Counted from the first letter of the stretch, positions 1 to 7,834 are shown. The stretch: 19,104 nucleotides of DNA from Ruminococcus sp. UBA3280 (GCA_002362175.1 DETU01000001.1:1-19104); one strand, 5' to 3'. A program made the numbers and translations. The notes: generated from the sequence alone by a model not told the origin.

Positions 1-120
1 ATTTCATGACTATATTATATCACTTAAATCCATAAATGAGAAGTTTCAATTAGTTTTTCAGTAATAAGCCATAGGTTTACAGTGATTAACAAATATGAAC
101 TTCTCTTTTTACAAATAGTA

Positions 121-140
121 TGATATAATCAAAGTATAAT
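121..140 (+). promoter_or_regulatory. Probable extended -10 promoter for the FMN reductase/esterase pair
   Basis: A TATAAT hexamer at 124-129 is preceded by TG one base upstream (121-122), giving a perfect TGnTATAAT extended -10. A second TATAAT lies at 135-140. No good -35 box is seen at 17 bp, which suits an extended -10 promoter. It sits about 35 bp before the TTG start at 165. Bases 1-120 hold nothing else I can recognise. Confidence 0.5.
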
Positions 141-164
141 CTTAAACCGGAAGGAGAATTTATT

Positions 165-707
165 TTGAGTAAGAAAGTTTTGGTTTTATCGGGAAGTCCG
201 AGAAAAAACGGAAATTCTGATATTCTTTGTGATGAGTTCATGCGTGGAGCTTTGGAAAGCGGAAACGAAGTTGAAAAAATCCGTGTTGCTGAAAAGAAAA
301 TAGGTTACTGCCATGCCTGCTATTATTGCAGACAGAGTGAGGGCATATGTGCTATTAAAGACGATATGGCGGAAGTGCTTCAGAAAATGATAGATGCTGA
401 TGTCATTGTGCTTGCAAGTCCTGTTTACTTTTATTCCGTCGATGCTCAGCTTAAAGCACTTATTGACCGTACTGTTGCAAGATGGCTTGAAGTTCGTGAT
501 AAGGAATTTTACTACATCGCAACTATGGCAGATGAGGAAATTTCTTCTGCTGATACGACACTCTCCTGTTTCAGAGGTTATGCGGACTGCGTTGAGGGTG
601 CAAAAGAAATGGGCTTTATCTGCGGTTCAGGTGTTTACGAAAAGGGAGAAATAAAAAATACTCTGTTCATGAAACAAGCCTATAAAATGGGCAAATCGGT
701 AAAATGA
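165..707 (+). CDS. NADPH-dependent FMN reductase / flavodoxin-fold iron-sulfur-flavoprotein-like oxidoreductase
   Basis: This 180-residue protein has the length and layout of the NADPH-dependent FMN reductase family. A GSPRKNGNS phosphate-binding loop for FMN sits at residues 10-18 after the first beta strand. The SPVYFYSVDAQLKALIDR region at about 85-102 is the family's second flavin-contacting loop. Cysteines at 49, 52, 55 and 62 (CHACYYC...C) resemble the compact cluster of iron-sulfur flavoproteins, so it may bind a metal cluster and act as a small cytoplasmic electron-transfer or quinone/nitro-reductase enzyme; the substrate is unknown. The start is TTG at 165, chosen because AGGAG lies 8 bases upstream and the N-terminus then begins with the expected KKVLVLSGSPR. 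Its stop overlaps the ATGA of the next gene, so the two are probably co-transcribed, although no functional link to polysaccharide breakdown is obvious. Confidence 0.85.
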   Translation: MSKKVLVLSGSPRKNGNSDILCDEFMRGALESGNEVEKIRVAEKKIGYCHACYYCRQSEGICAIKDDMAEVLQKMIDADVIVLASPVYFYSVDAQLKALIDRTVARWLEVRDKEFYYIATMADEEISSADTTLSCFRGYADCVEGAKEMGFICGSGVYEKGEIKNTLFMKQAYKMGKSVK

Positions 708-2725
708 CCATGAAAAAATTTCTTTCAGTAATTATGTCAGATTTTTTAATGATTTTAACTTCATGCGGAGTAATTCCTGAAACATCACAGAAAGCATCTG
801 TTAGCAATTCAGATACATCAAATCAGTTTGCAAACATCAATACAACTGTCGGCGATGTAATTTCAAATCCTGCATTTAAAGATTTCGGACGACTTCTGTT
901 CCCTGTTGACCGTGCTGTAACAGACGATATGACACTTGCTGAAATCAGCACAAGCCGTGTATATACGTGGTATAATAATATTCAAGCCGACAAAACAGTG
1001 GAAATTATAAATACACTTGCGGAACGTGCTGAAAACGGACAGCAGATTTTTTATTCCATTTACAGTGAAGAAGAAATGCAGGCGGATGAATCCAAAAGAG
1101 ATACAGGATTATTCTTTTTTAAAGGTGAATCCGGTGCAAAATTCAGTATCATGAATGCAGGTGGAGGATTTGCTTATGTCGGTGCAATGCATGACAGTTT
1201 TCCTCATGCGTTGGAAGTTTCAAAAATGGGATATAACGCATTTGCATTAATATATCGTCCTGATGACCCATATAATGACCTTGCAAAAGCAATCGAGTTT
1301 ATTTATGACCATGCTGAAGAACTTGAAGTTGATACGGAATATTATTCACTCTGGGGAGGTTCTGCCGGTGCAAGAATGGCTGCAACTCTCGGCAATATTG
1401 ATAATCTTTCCGCACTTACTCAAAGAAACGATATACAACAGGCAAGTGCAGTAATTATGCAGTATACCGGCTATAACAGCGTATCTTCCGGAGATGCTCC
1501 GACCTATGCGTGTGTCGGTACAAGTGATGGCATTGCAAATTACAGGACTATGCAGAATCGTCTTGAAATGCTTAAAAGTTATGATATTCCCACGGAGTTC
1601 CATGCTTATGAAGGTCTGCCACATGGTTTCGGTATCGGAACAGGTACAAATGCGGACGGTTGGATATATGATGCCGTAAGTTTCTGGGAAAATCAGATGC
1701 CTGACAATAATATCCCTGAAAACAGACAGCCTGCAAATTTACAGGATTTTCTTCTTACCCGTACAACAAATGCACATGGAAATGATTATGATTTGGACGG
1801 TGACGGTGTTTGGGATGTATTTGATTTATGTCTTATGAGAAGGCGCTATCTTTCACAAAATAAGCCTGTTCCCGATAAAATCAATGAAATACCACAAGGT
1901 TACTATACTCCTGCTGATGAAAAAGGTAAATTGGAAGAATTGTATTATGATACCTATGAATCCATGACATACAATGAAAAAAAGCAGGTACTGAACAAAC
2001 GTGCTGTTGTATATCTGCCTTATGAATATTCAGAAAGCAAAAAGTATGATGTATTTTATCTTATGCATGGCGGTTGGGGCAACGAAACAACAACACTTGG
2101 TACACCGCAAAATCCGTCTGCATTTAAAAATGTTCTTGATAATGCAATTCAGAACGGCAAAATGAAACCGGTTATTATTGTATGTCCTACGTATAATAAT
2201 ACAAGCAGTCAGGATAGTGCCGATTTTAGTCTTGCATTGAATCTGAACAGAAATTATCATAACGAACTAATCAATGATTTGATTCCTGCCGTTGAATCAA
2301 AATATAGTACATACGCTGAAAATATAACTTCCGAAGCCCTGAAAAATTCCCGTGAACATCGTGGATTTGGTGGATTTTCAATGGGTTCTGTCGCAACATG
2401 GAGAACTTTTCAAAATTGTCTTGATTATTTTAAATATTTTATGCCGATGAGTTGTGGTACTTCACTTGATGATGACAATATCTGGATAACTGCTGAAAAT
2501 TACAACCAAGATGAATATTTTGTATTTATGATGACTGGTACTGATGATTTTGCATATAGTTATGATAATCGCCGGTCGGAAAAAATGCGTAACTCTGAAT
2601 ATTTTACAGAATTATCAGATACAATAAACGGTAATTTTCTGTATCTTATCAAAAATGGATATTCGCATAATGGTTTAGCTGCAAATGAATATACCTATAA
2701 TGGACTTTGTTGGTTCTGTAAATAA
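704..2725 (+). CDS. Bifunctional esterase lipoprotein with two alpha/beta-hydrolase domains and an internal half-dockerin
   Basis: This is a 673-residue, probably exported carbohydrate esterase. Residues 1-21 look like a lipoprotein signal ending in LTSC (lipidated Cys21); an ATG at 710 (MKKFLS...) is an equally likely start. Residues about 60-335 form an acetyl-xylan-esterase-like alpha/beta hydrolase with an oxyanion-type GGGF, nucleophile motif GGSAG (Ser220) and a likely catalytic His307 in LPHGF. Residues about 360-383 (DYDLDGDGVWDVFDLCLMRR) match one calcium-loop/helix repeat of a type I dockerin; only one of the usual two repeats is present. Residues about 395-673 form a CE1/feruloyl-esterase-like domain with GFSMGS (Ser559) and His655. 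Together the domains would remove acetyl and feruloyl groups from xylan. The spelling of the dockerin repeat is typical of Ruminococcus. The gene overlaps the end of the reductase by 4 bases and lacks a clear ribosome-binding site, which suggests translational coupling. Substrates are inferred from family resemblance. Confidence 0.8.
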   Translation: MTMKKFLSVIMSDFLMILTSCGVIPETSQKASVSNSDTSNQFANINTTVGDVISNPAFKDFGRLLFPVDRAVTDDMTLAEISTSRVYTWYNNIQADKTVEIINTLAERAENGQQIFYSIYSEEEMQADESKRDTGLFFFKGESGAKFSIMNAGGGFAYVGAMHDSFPHALEVSKMGYNAFALIYRPDDPYNDLAKAIEFIYDHAEELEVDTEYYSLWGGSAGARMAATLGNIDNLSALTQRNDIQQASAVIMQYTGYNSVSSGDAPTYACVGTSDGIANYRTMQNRLEMLKSYDIPTEFHAYEGLPHGFGIGTGTNADGWIYDAVSFWENQMPDNNIPENRQPANLQDFLLTRTTNAHGNDYDLDGDGVWDVFDLCLMRRRYLSQNKPVPDKINEIPQGYYTPADEKGKLEELYYDTYESMTYNEKKQVLNKRAVVYLPYEYSESKKYDVFYLMHGGWGNETTTLGTPQNPSAFKNVLDNAIQNGKMKPVIIVCPTYNNTSSQDSADFSLALNLNRNYHNELINDLIPAVESKYSTYAENITSEALKNSREHRGFGGFSMGSVATWRTFQNCLDYFKYFMPMSCGTSLDDDNIWITAENYNQDEYFVFMMTGTDDFAYSYDNRRSEKMRNSEYFTELSDTINGNFLYLIKNGYSHNGLAANEYTYNGLCWFCK

Positions 2726-2727
2726 AA

Positions 2728-2759
2728 AAACAGGGTGCTGAAATTTCAGCACCCTGTTT
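2728..2759. terminator. Bidirectional palindromic terminator between convergent genes
   Basis: A perfect 32-base palindrome with 16-base arms (2728-2743 and 2744-2759, core CAGGGTGCTG/CAGCACCCTG) lies between the stops of the convergent esterase and GH5 genes. Reading the minus strand it is followed by a run of T (complement of the A-tract at 2724-2730). On the plus strand it is followed by a weaker T-rich stretch. It probably ends both transcripts. Confidence 0.85.
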
Positions 2760-2769
2760 CATTTTAATA

Positions 2770-4044
2770 TCAATTTATCTTCTGTATCAGCATTTGTTTC
2801 ATCAAGCATAAATCAAATACATCAAGTCTGTCATCTTTACATAAATCGGCTGATTTCCAGTTTTCAAGTTTTACATCTGTAGCAGATAAAAGCCATTTCT
2901 GTAAAAGTACAACATCAGCTACAGAAAATTCACTGTCATTATTCAAATCACCGGAAATACTTTCAGTATTTTTATTTATAATATCGTTAAAAGAATTTTT
3001 AAGCTGAGTATCATACATCTTACAAGTATCTCTGTTATAGTGAAGTCCGGTAACGTCCCAAAGTACCGGACACAACTGACGTTCATAAGCCTCTCTGCAT
3101 ACGGAAGTAAGAAATAATCTGACTGATTCTTCATTTTTGTTTTTTTTCGGACAGCCATATTCACCTATGATAACTGGAATATCGTTATCAATAAATGTAT
3201 TTTTCAACATATCCATGTTTTTATTAAGTTCAGCAAAATCAGCCTCTGTTCCCCATGTAGAACGTGCTTTACTCCAGTCTGCATTTTCCTCAAGGATTGC
3301 AAAATCAGCCGGAGTATAGTAATGTACAGAAACAGCACAACGATTTGCAGGGTCTGACGGCATTTCAAACAGACTGTCGCAGGTTAATTCAATATCTGTG
3401 TTATATCCCGAAATAAGCAGATGACGTTTTTCATTATTTCCACCAGACGAGCGGACAATATCCACAAATGTCTGATTTACTTCATTCACAAGTGAATATG
3501 ATTCTGCTTTTCCCTCTGTACCGCCCCAGCGATTCCAAAGCGATGACCAGCCGAGTTCCTCATTCTGCGATTCAAAAATAAGATGGTCACCATAATTTTT
3601 AAATTCATCACATAACTGTGTCCAAACAGAAGAATATTTCTTCATACAATTATCCTTATCATTCGGAAGATTTTCAAGCCAACCGCCATCATAATGCAGA
3701 TTCATAATTACATACAAATTACAATCTAATGCCCAGTCAATAACTTCACATACCGCACTAAGATATTCCTGACTGATTGTGTAATTTTCGCCCATCATAT
3801 TAGACCACGCCACTGGTACACGCAGAACACCAAAACCTTCATCTGCATAACCTTGTATCATATCACGGGTAATGACAGGACTTCCCCAGGCTGTTTCATA
3901 GGATTCAGGTGTACCTTCTCCCCACTGAGCAATCCAGTCTCCGCATGACTCGTATGTATTACCAAGATTTATTTCTATTCCCATATCCCGAACCAGTTCC
4001 ATAGTTGTAATATCACGCATTTCTGTCTGTTTGACGAATACCAT
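2770..4044 (-). CDS. GH5 endoglucanase with C-terminal type I dockerin, probably lacking a proper start
   Basis: This encodes a glycoside hydrolase family 5 (cellulase) catalytic domain, about residues 8-355. The beta-4 motif FESQNEELG holds the likely acid/base Glu162. The beta-7 motif IIGEYG holds the nucleophile Glu295. NLHYDGGW at 115-122 and SVHYYTP at 239-245 are further GH5 hallmarks. Residues 365-424 are a two-repeat type I dockerin (GDLNNDSEFSVADVV, then DLCKDDRLDVFDLC), which would dock the enzyme to a cohesin on a cellulosome-like scaffold; the second loop has Cys at position 3 instead of Asp/Asn. The ATG at 4044 falls after the hydrophobic core of the signal peptide, whose codons remain open upstream (4101-4045) but without a start codon. 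The gene as drawn would therefore make a cytoplasmic protein. It is either a decayed gene, a sequencing error in an A7 tract, or a switchable gene. It follows the lipoprotein gene in one likely transcript. Confidence 0.82.
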   Translation of the reverse strand: MVFVKQTEMRDITTMELVRDMGIEINLGNTYESCGDWIAQWGEGTPESYETAWGSPVITRDMIQGYADEGFGVLRVPVAWSNMMGENYTISQEYLSAVCEVIDWALDCNLYVIMNLHYDGGWLENLPNDKDNCMKKYSSVWTQLCDEFKNYGDHLIFESQNEELGWSSLWNRWGGTEGKAESYSLVNEVNQTFVDIVRSSGGNNEKRHLLISGYNTDIELTCDSLFEMPSDPANRCAVSVHYYTPADFAILEENADWSKARSTWGTEADFAELNKNMDMLKNTFIDNDIPVIIGEYGCPKKNKNEESVRLFLTSVCREAYERQLCPVLWDVTGLHYNRDTCKMYDTQLKNSFNDIINKNTESISGDLNNDSEFSVADVVLLQKWLLSATDVKLENWKSADLCKDDRLDVFDLCLMKQMLIQKIN

Positions 4045-4105
4045 AACCGGTATAGACTGTTCAATTATAATCGCTGAACTTAAAACAGCAGTCAGTTTTT
4101 TTCAA
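4045..4105 (-). other. Orphaned signal-peptide coding segment of the GH5 gene with A7 tract
   Basis: Bases 4101-4045 read, in frame with the GH5 ORF, as KKLTAVLSSAIIIEQSIPV, a classic n-region plus hydrophobic core. The codon directly before is TGA (4104-4102), the stop of the lipoprotein gene, so no in-frame start exists. A TTG (4105-4103) and an ATG (4114-4112) are in a different frame; either would open the signal peptide if one A were missing from the seven-A run at 4102-4096. GGAAG at 4119-4115 lies 9 bases before the TTG, a reasonable ribosome-binding distance. Confidence 0.7.
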
Positions 4106-4419
4106 GGCTTGCATCTTCCACATGAGGAATAGCCATATTCAAGCAAATCTTCCTTATTTCCGCTATAATACAGTTTGTTTGATTCAATCATCTGGTCTAC
4201 ACTTGGACAATCTGGATAATGAAATTTCCCTGTATTGACATTTACAATGTAATCAGATAACTGTGTAGCAGGCTCTGTTGTGGGAATTTCAGTTGTTGGT
4301 ATTGTATTTATAATAGACACTGATTCTCGTGAAGTAGAAGAACCGCCATTTTCATTTGGAGTACAGCTTGATAGTATTAATCCTGCCGAAAAGCATAAAA
4401 TTAAAATTTTTATTTTCAT
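4102..4419 (-). CDS. Small lipoprotein with Cys/His metal-binding-like C-terminal motif
   Basis: This 105-residue protein begins with a lipoprotein signal (MKIKILILCFSAGLILSSC), with lipobox LSSC and lipidated Cys19. A Thr/Ser/Pro-rich linker runs to about residue 55. The C-terminal 50 residues contain HYPDC, then SCGRCKP at the end. This His/Cys arrangement is found at the C-termini of many Firmicute surface proteins and nucleases and resembles the Ada-type zinc-binding fold. Metal binding is inferred and the cellular role is unknown. The ribosome-binding site is weak (AGAGAA about 10 bases before ATG). A strong promoter lies just upstream. The TGA stop abuts, in the same frame, the remnant signal-peptide codons of the GH5 gene, so the two genes are probably on one message and may have been joined by a deletion. 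Confidence 0.72.
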   Translation of the reverse strand: MKIKILILCFSAGLILSSCTPNENGGSSTSRESVSIINTIPTTEIPTTEPATQLSDYIVNVNTGKFHYPDCPSVDQMIESNKLYYSGNKEDLLEYGYSSCGRCKP

Positions 4420-4441
4420 TTATATTTATTCTCTTTCTTAT

Positions 4442-4469
4442 TCTATGGTAGTTTTAATTATACCATAGA
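4442..4469. promoter_or_regulatory. Candidate operator: 9-bp inverted repeat in the divergent promoter region
   Basis: TCTATGGTA (4442-4450) and TACCATAGA (4461-4469) form a perfect inverted repeat with a 10-base spacer. It covers the -10 box of the minus-strand promoter and sits between the lipoprotein gene and the XRE regulator gene. By position it is a good candidate binding site for the regulator encoded next door. A hairpin role is less likely because the arms are AT-rich and no T-run follows. Confidence 0.5.
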
Positions 4470-4485
4470 CGCTTAATAAAATCAA
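4457..4485 (-). promoter_or_regulatory. Sigma-70-type promoter of the lipoprotein-GH5 unit
   Basis: On the minus strand, TTGATT (4485-4480) is followed after exactly 17 bases by TATAAT (4462-4457), with TG one base before the -10. This is the best promoter in the window, with near-consensus boxes and ideal spacing. It points at the lipoprotein gene starting at 4419. Confidence 0.7.
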
Positions 4486-4501
4486 CTATGAGATGTATAA
4501 T
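4473..4501 (+). promoter_or_regulatory. Probable promoter of the XRE regulator
   Basis: TATAAT at 4496-4501 is 28 bases before the ATG at 4530. The possible -35 (TTAATA, 4473-4478) is poor, so this promoter may be weak or activated. It overlaps the upstream part of the divergent minus-strand promoter, so the two may interfere. Confidence 0.4.
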
Positions 4502-4529
4502 ATCTACATTAGAATAGGAGGAATTTAAA

Positions 4530-4859
4530 ATGAATAACCCTGAAAAATTTCACATTGAAATGGGAAAACGTATCATGCAGAGGCGAAAACAGATGAATTT
4601 ATCTCAGGAGGAACTTTCTGAAATGGCTGACGTTTCCCCACAGCTTATGTCAACAGCGGAAAGAGGTGCAAAGGCTATTCGTCCCGAAAATTTATTGAAA
4701 ATAAGCAAAGCACTCGGTGTAAGTGCCGATTATCTTCTTTCAGGCGAGATAATAGACAGAGATTTTGATAATATATCAGCAAAATTGAAAAATCTGTCGC
4801 CGGAACAAATCAAAAGAATTGAAAGAATAATTGATGAATGTATCGGTTTATGCGATTAG
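4530..4859 (+). CDS. XRE-family (Cro/CI-type) transcriptional regulator
   Basis: This 109-residue cytoplasmic DNA-binding protein has a helix-turn-helix of the XRE type at about residues 9-67. LSQEELSEMADVSPQLMSTAERG supplies the two key helices, followed by the family-typical 'PENLLKISKALGVSADYLLSGE'. The tail (to residue 109) is helical and may dimerise. The start has a strong ribosome-binding site (GGAGG 9 bases before ATG). It is transcribed divergently from the lipoprotein-GH5 unit, with a 9-bp inverted repeat in between, so autoregulation and control of that unit are plausible. It could instead be the regulator of the adjoining mobile element. It ends in TAG, showing that TAG is used as a normal stop here. 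Confidence 0.88.
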   Translation: MNNPEKFHIEMGKRIMQRRKQMNLSQEELSEMADVSPQLMSTAERGAKAIRPENLLKISKALGVSADYLLSGEIIDRDFDNISAKLKNLSPEQIKRIERIIDECIGLCD

Positions 4860-4862
4860 AAA

Positions 4863-4896
4863 ACAAGCGGATAATACACAAAAGTTATCCGCTTGT
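4863..4896. terminator. Bidirectional terminator between the regulator and methyltransferase genes
   Basis: A perfect 12-bp stem, ACAAGCGGATAA (4863-4874) with TTATCCGCTTGT (4885-4896), has a 10-base loop and is followed by CTTTTT on the plus strand and TTTTCT on the minus strand. It lies between the two convergent stops at 4859 and 4905. Confidence 0.85.
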
Positions 4897-4904
4897 CTTT
4901 TTAT

Positions 4905-5615
4905 TTAAACAGCCTTAATTTCTTTAAGACGTGATACAGATTTATTAAAATATTCATATGATAATTCACAGCCGATAAAATTCCGATTCTGATAAAAAGC
5001 TGCCGCTGCTGTTGAACCACTTCCGCTGAAACAGTCAAGAACTATATCATTTTCATTTGAATGTTTAATAATAAGTTCCTCAAGAAGTGCCACTGGTTTC
5101 TGCGTAGGGTGAAATCTGCCTTTATCGTGGCAAATCGGATATTTATATATTCCGTTATCGTATTCAGAATGAAATACCGGTTTTGATTTTTTTACACCTA
5201 ACAGAGCAATTTCCCTCGAATTTGTAAGATAATTTATTTTACTGTTCAAAGGTACAGGGTTAGTTTTTATCCATTCAATAAATCTGATTTGTTTGAACTT
5301 TGCATCATCAAAGTATTTTTTTAGTATTGTAATTTTCCAGATGTCATAGAAACAAATCATTGTCCCACCGTCTTTCAAAACCCTGTAACATTCCTTAATA
5401 ATCTCATCAAGACCGGTAAAATTATTGTCCCAATTGCCAAAATCCATAGATATGCGAAATCTGTCCGTATCTTTTCCGGTTGCTGTTCCTGATTGGAAAT
5501 TTGTATCCCGTGACACTTCATAAGGTGGGTCTGTCAGTACCAAATCAACAGATTTATCGGGTAACGTTTTTAAATAATCGAAACAATTCTGATTTACTAA
5601 TGATATTGTACACAT
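4905..5615 (-). CDS. Orphan DNA methyltransferase (N6-adenine or N4-cytosine type, beta order)
   Basis: The 236-residue protein has the catalytic motif DPPY at 29-32 near the N-terminus and the AdoMet-binding motif FSGSG at 196-200 near the C-terminus, the order that defines beta-class amino-methyltransferases. RFHPTQKPVALLEELI at about 169-184 is a further conserved motif of this family. It should transfer a methyl group to an exocyclic amine of adenine (or cytosine) in DNA; the recognition sequence cannot be read. No restriction endonuclease gene is beside it. The ATG is only 9 bases after the TAA of the giant helicase gene, and the GGAG in the last codons of that gene can serve as its ribosome-binding site, so translation is probably coupled. 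In mobile elements such enzymes commonly protect transferred DNA from host restriction. Confidence 0.87.
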   Translation of the reverse strand: MCTISLVNQNCFDYLKTLPDKSVDLVLTDPPYEVSRDTNFQSGTATGKDTDRFRISMDFGNWDNNFTGLDEIIKECYRVLKDGGTMICFYDIWKITILKKYFDDAKFKQIRFIEWIKTNPVPLNSKINYLTNSREIALLGVKKSKPVFHSEYDNGIYKYPICHDKGRFHPTQKPVALLEELIIKHSNENDIVLDCFSGSGSTAAAAFYQNRNFIGCELSYEYFNKSVSRLKEIKAV

Positions 5616-5624
5616 TTTATGAAT

Positions 5625-7678
5625 TTACTCCAGATTTTCCGTCTTTTTAAGATTTTTTTCCTGAGTTTTTTCAGACTTTTTCTTTGATACACGCATAGCC
5701 TCTTTTTTGAGTTTTGCACGTTCAAAATAACAGGTTTTTTCTTTTTGCGGAGCGTTCTTTTTTGCCTCAATTGCAGCTTGGTTAAGTTCTTCAGTCAACG
5801 TTTTCAGACGGCTTTCCTTATCGGCAAGTTCCTGTTCCTGTGGGAACGGTTCAGCAATAATTTTTTGTGCCTCATTGAAATCAACTCTCAGTTTTGAAAG
5901 CTGTGAATTTGTATCATTGATTTTACGGTCAACATTGTACAGACAGCCCTCAAGTCGCCTGAGATTGTGTGAAAAACTTTCAATCAGCTTTGTTGTATGC
6001 TGATATGCACCGCCGATTGTGGCAGATACTCCACCACCCATTGCAGGACTGTTCATTGTAACTGACAGCGGAAATCCCTGAAATTCACCTATTTTAACAG
6101 GTCTGTCAGCCTGTCTGACTGAAAGTACAGCCGTTTCAAGTGCTTTGGCTGCCTCTTTTCTGTCTGTGTATTCAGTTTCACCGATAGTAATTTTGAATAC
6201 GGGCAGTTTCGTTTCTTCATCAATCGGAAGTTTGCGGAGATGTTCTCTGTCCGAATGAAGATTGTCAAGTGCAGTCTGTAAATTCTTTTCTTTTTCGGGA
6301 AATACCTTGATTTTATCTTCCATTTCAAAGACGGTATTCTGATGTTCGGCAGAAAGCACACGCAGTTCCTTGACATCGTTGTCAAGCATGAGTTTTTCCT
6401 TGATACGCTCATCACCGGTACAAAGAGCCTTGATTTCGGAATAAGTCAGTGCCTGCTGGTCTACATCCTGGCATTTTCTTGCTGGAGTTTTTGATGTCAT
6501 AATCTGTGAAATGAATTTCTGCTTATTTTCAAGAGTCTGGTAACTGTAAGCATCGAACGTGCCTTTCGTAACATAGCGATAAATGGACACATTTTTGTTT
6601 TCATTGCCCTGTCTGATGATACGTCCGGCACGCTGTTCCAAGTCAGCAGGTCGCCACGGAATATCCAAATCATGAACGGCAATCAGCTTTTTCTGAACGT
6701 TAGTACCTGTACCCATTTTTGCAGTCGAGCCTAAAAGTACACGTATTTCGCCCGAACGGACTTTTTCAAAAAGTTCACTTTTTTGATTTTCATTTTTTGC
6801 ATCGTGAATATAGGCAATCTCGCTTTCGGGTATGCCTTTGGCAATCAGCTTTGATTTTATGTCGTCATATACATTAAAATCGCACTCCTCCTCAAGCGAT
6901 TCCCTTTCGGAAGATGATTTGCTGTCGTCTTTTGTGTCCGCACTGTTAAACTTTTCAGTATCAGCAGAATTTTTATGTGGTACTCCTAAATCACAAAAAA
7001 TAATCTGTGTAAGTTTGTCCTCCGCAGTTTCAGCGTGGATACGGACAACATTTTCAACGCACTGATTCAGCTTTGTATTTGGATTATCCTCGAATGACGG
7101 GTCAATCAGTCGTGGGTCAAGACCGAGTTTACGTCCGTCCGACGTGATTTTGAGCATATTATCAATTGTCGGGTCAACGTTTCCCGAATTTATCGCATCT
7201 GCTCTGTCGGAAAGTTCGGCAACAAGTTCTTTCTGAAACTCCGTAGCCTCCACATTTACAACTTTATACTCGCACTCCGGAACGTTGAGTTTCAGAGTAT
7301 CAGAAGTGCGAATATCCGCAATCTGTTTGAACATGGACATAAGTTCCGGCAGACCGCTGTAATGTGCAATTCTGGTACGCTCCTTGAATTTATTTCCGGC
7401 AGGCGCTAACTCCCAGTCCATTTTCTGGTCCCCAAAAGTTGAGATCCAATTATCGAAGTGCTGTAATTTTTTCGATTTCAGGAAGTCATATTCAAGGTAT
7501 CTCATCATCGTATGTAACTCAGTTACGGAATTACTTAGGGGCGTTCCCGTGGCAAAGACTATACCTTTACCACCTGTTTTTTCGTCTAAATATCGGCATT
7601 TAAGGTATAAATCAAGTGCTTTTTGAGATGCACTGTTTGAGATACCGGATATATTAGTCAACTTTGTAGGAGTGAACA
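5625..7678 (-). CDS. 3' exon of giant polyvalent protein: SNF2-type helicase C-terminal half
   Basis: This is the downstream exon of the giant gene that begins at 18688. The reading frame is open back to 7724, but that extra stretch is group II intron sequence and there is no real start. After intron removal the split Leu codon joins FKN to LFTPTKLTN. Seen here are the helicase motif FATGTPLSNS (about residues 2789-2798 of the joined protein), STAKMGTGTNVQ (motif V region) and QRAGRIIRQGN (motif VI, about 3095), which complete an SNF2-like ATPase. A Ser/Asp-rich linker with a repeated NSADT precedes the second RecA lobe. The last 350 residues are helical, with likely coiled coils, and end in a Lys-rich tail. 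The product is inferred to unwind or translocate on DNA during transfer of the element. The stop TAA precedes the methyltransferase gene by 9 bases. Confidence 0.85.
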
Positions 7679-7726
7679 ATGGTGATAGGTAACTCTTTGA
7701 AGTAATCTCCAAGTTTTCCCCCACCT
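7679..7726 (-). ncRNA. Group II intron domain VI with branch-point A
   Basis: The 3' end of the intron folds with GGUG near 7725 pairing to CACC (7684-7681). An imperfect inner stem leaves one unpaired A at 7686, the eighth base from the 3' splice site, the usual position of the lariat branch point. The fold was made by eye. Confidence 0.7.
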
Positions 7727-7727
7727 C

Positions 7728-7761
7728 ACGCTGTGCGTGCGACTTTCACCGCACACAGCGC
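7728..7761 (-). ncRNA. Group II intron domain V, 34 nt, CGC catalytic triad
   Basis: The minus strand reads a 34-nt hairpin of canonical domain V shape: a lower stem CGCTGTG/CACAGCG closed by G-U, a 2-nt CG bulge, and an upper stem TGCG/CGCA capped by the GTGAAAGT loop. The catalytic triad at positions 2-4 is CGC instead of the commoner AGC. The domain lies between the RT gene and domain VI, as expected. Confidence 0.9.
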
Positions 7762-7834
7762 ACCATCAAGCAAATTTACTTTCTACTGATTTCAACAAAA
7801 CTGTATTCTCACGATATACAGCCTGCGATAAATT

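Noticed and set aside
7679..7724. A real N-terminus (GTG at 7724) for the helicase C-terminal ORF
   Set aside because: These codons are domain VI of the intron; there is no ribosome-binding logic and the residues do not match the helicase family.
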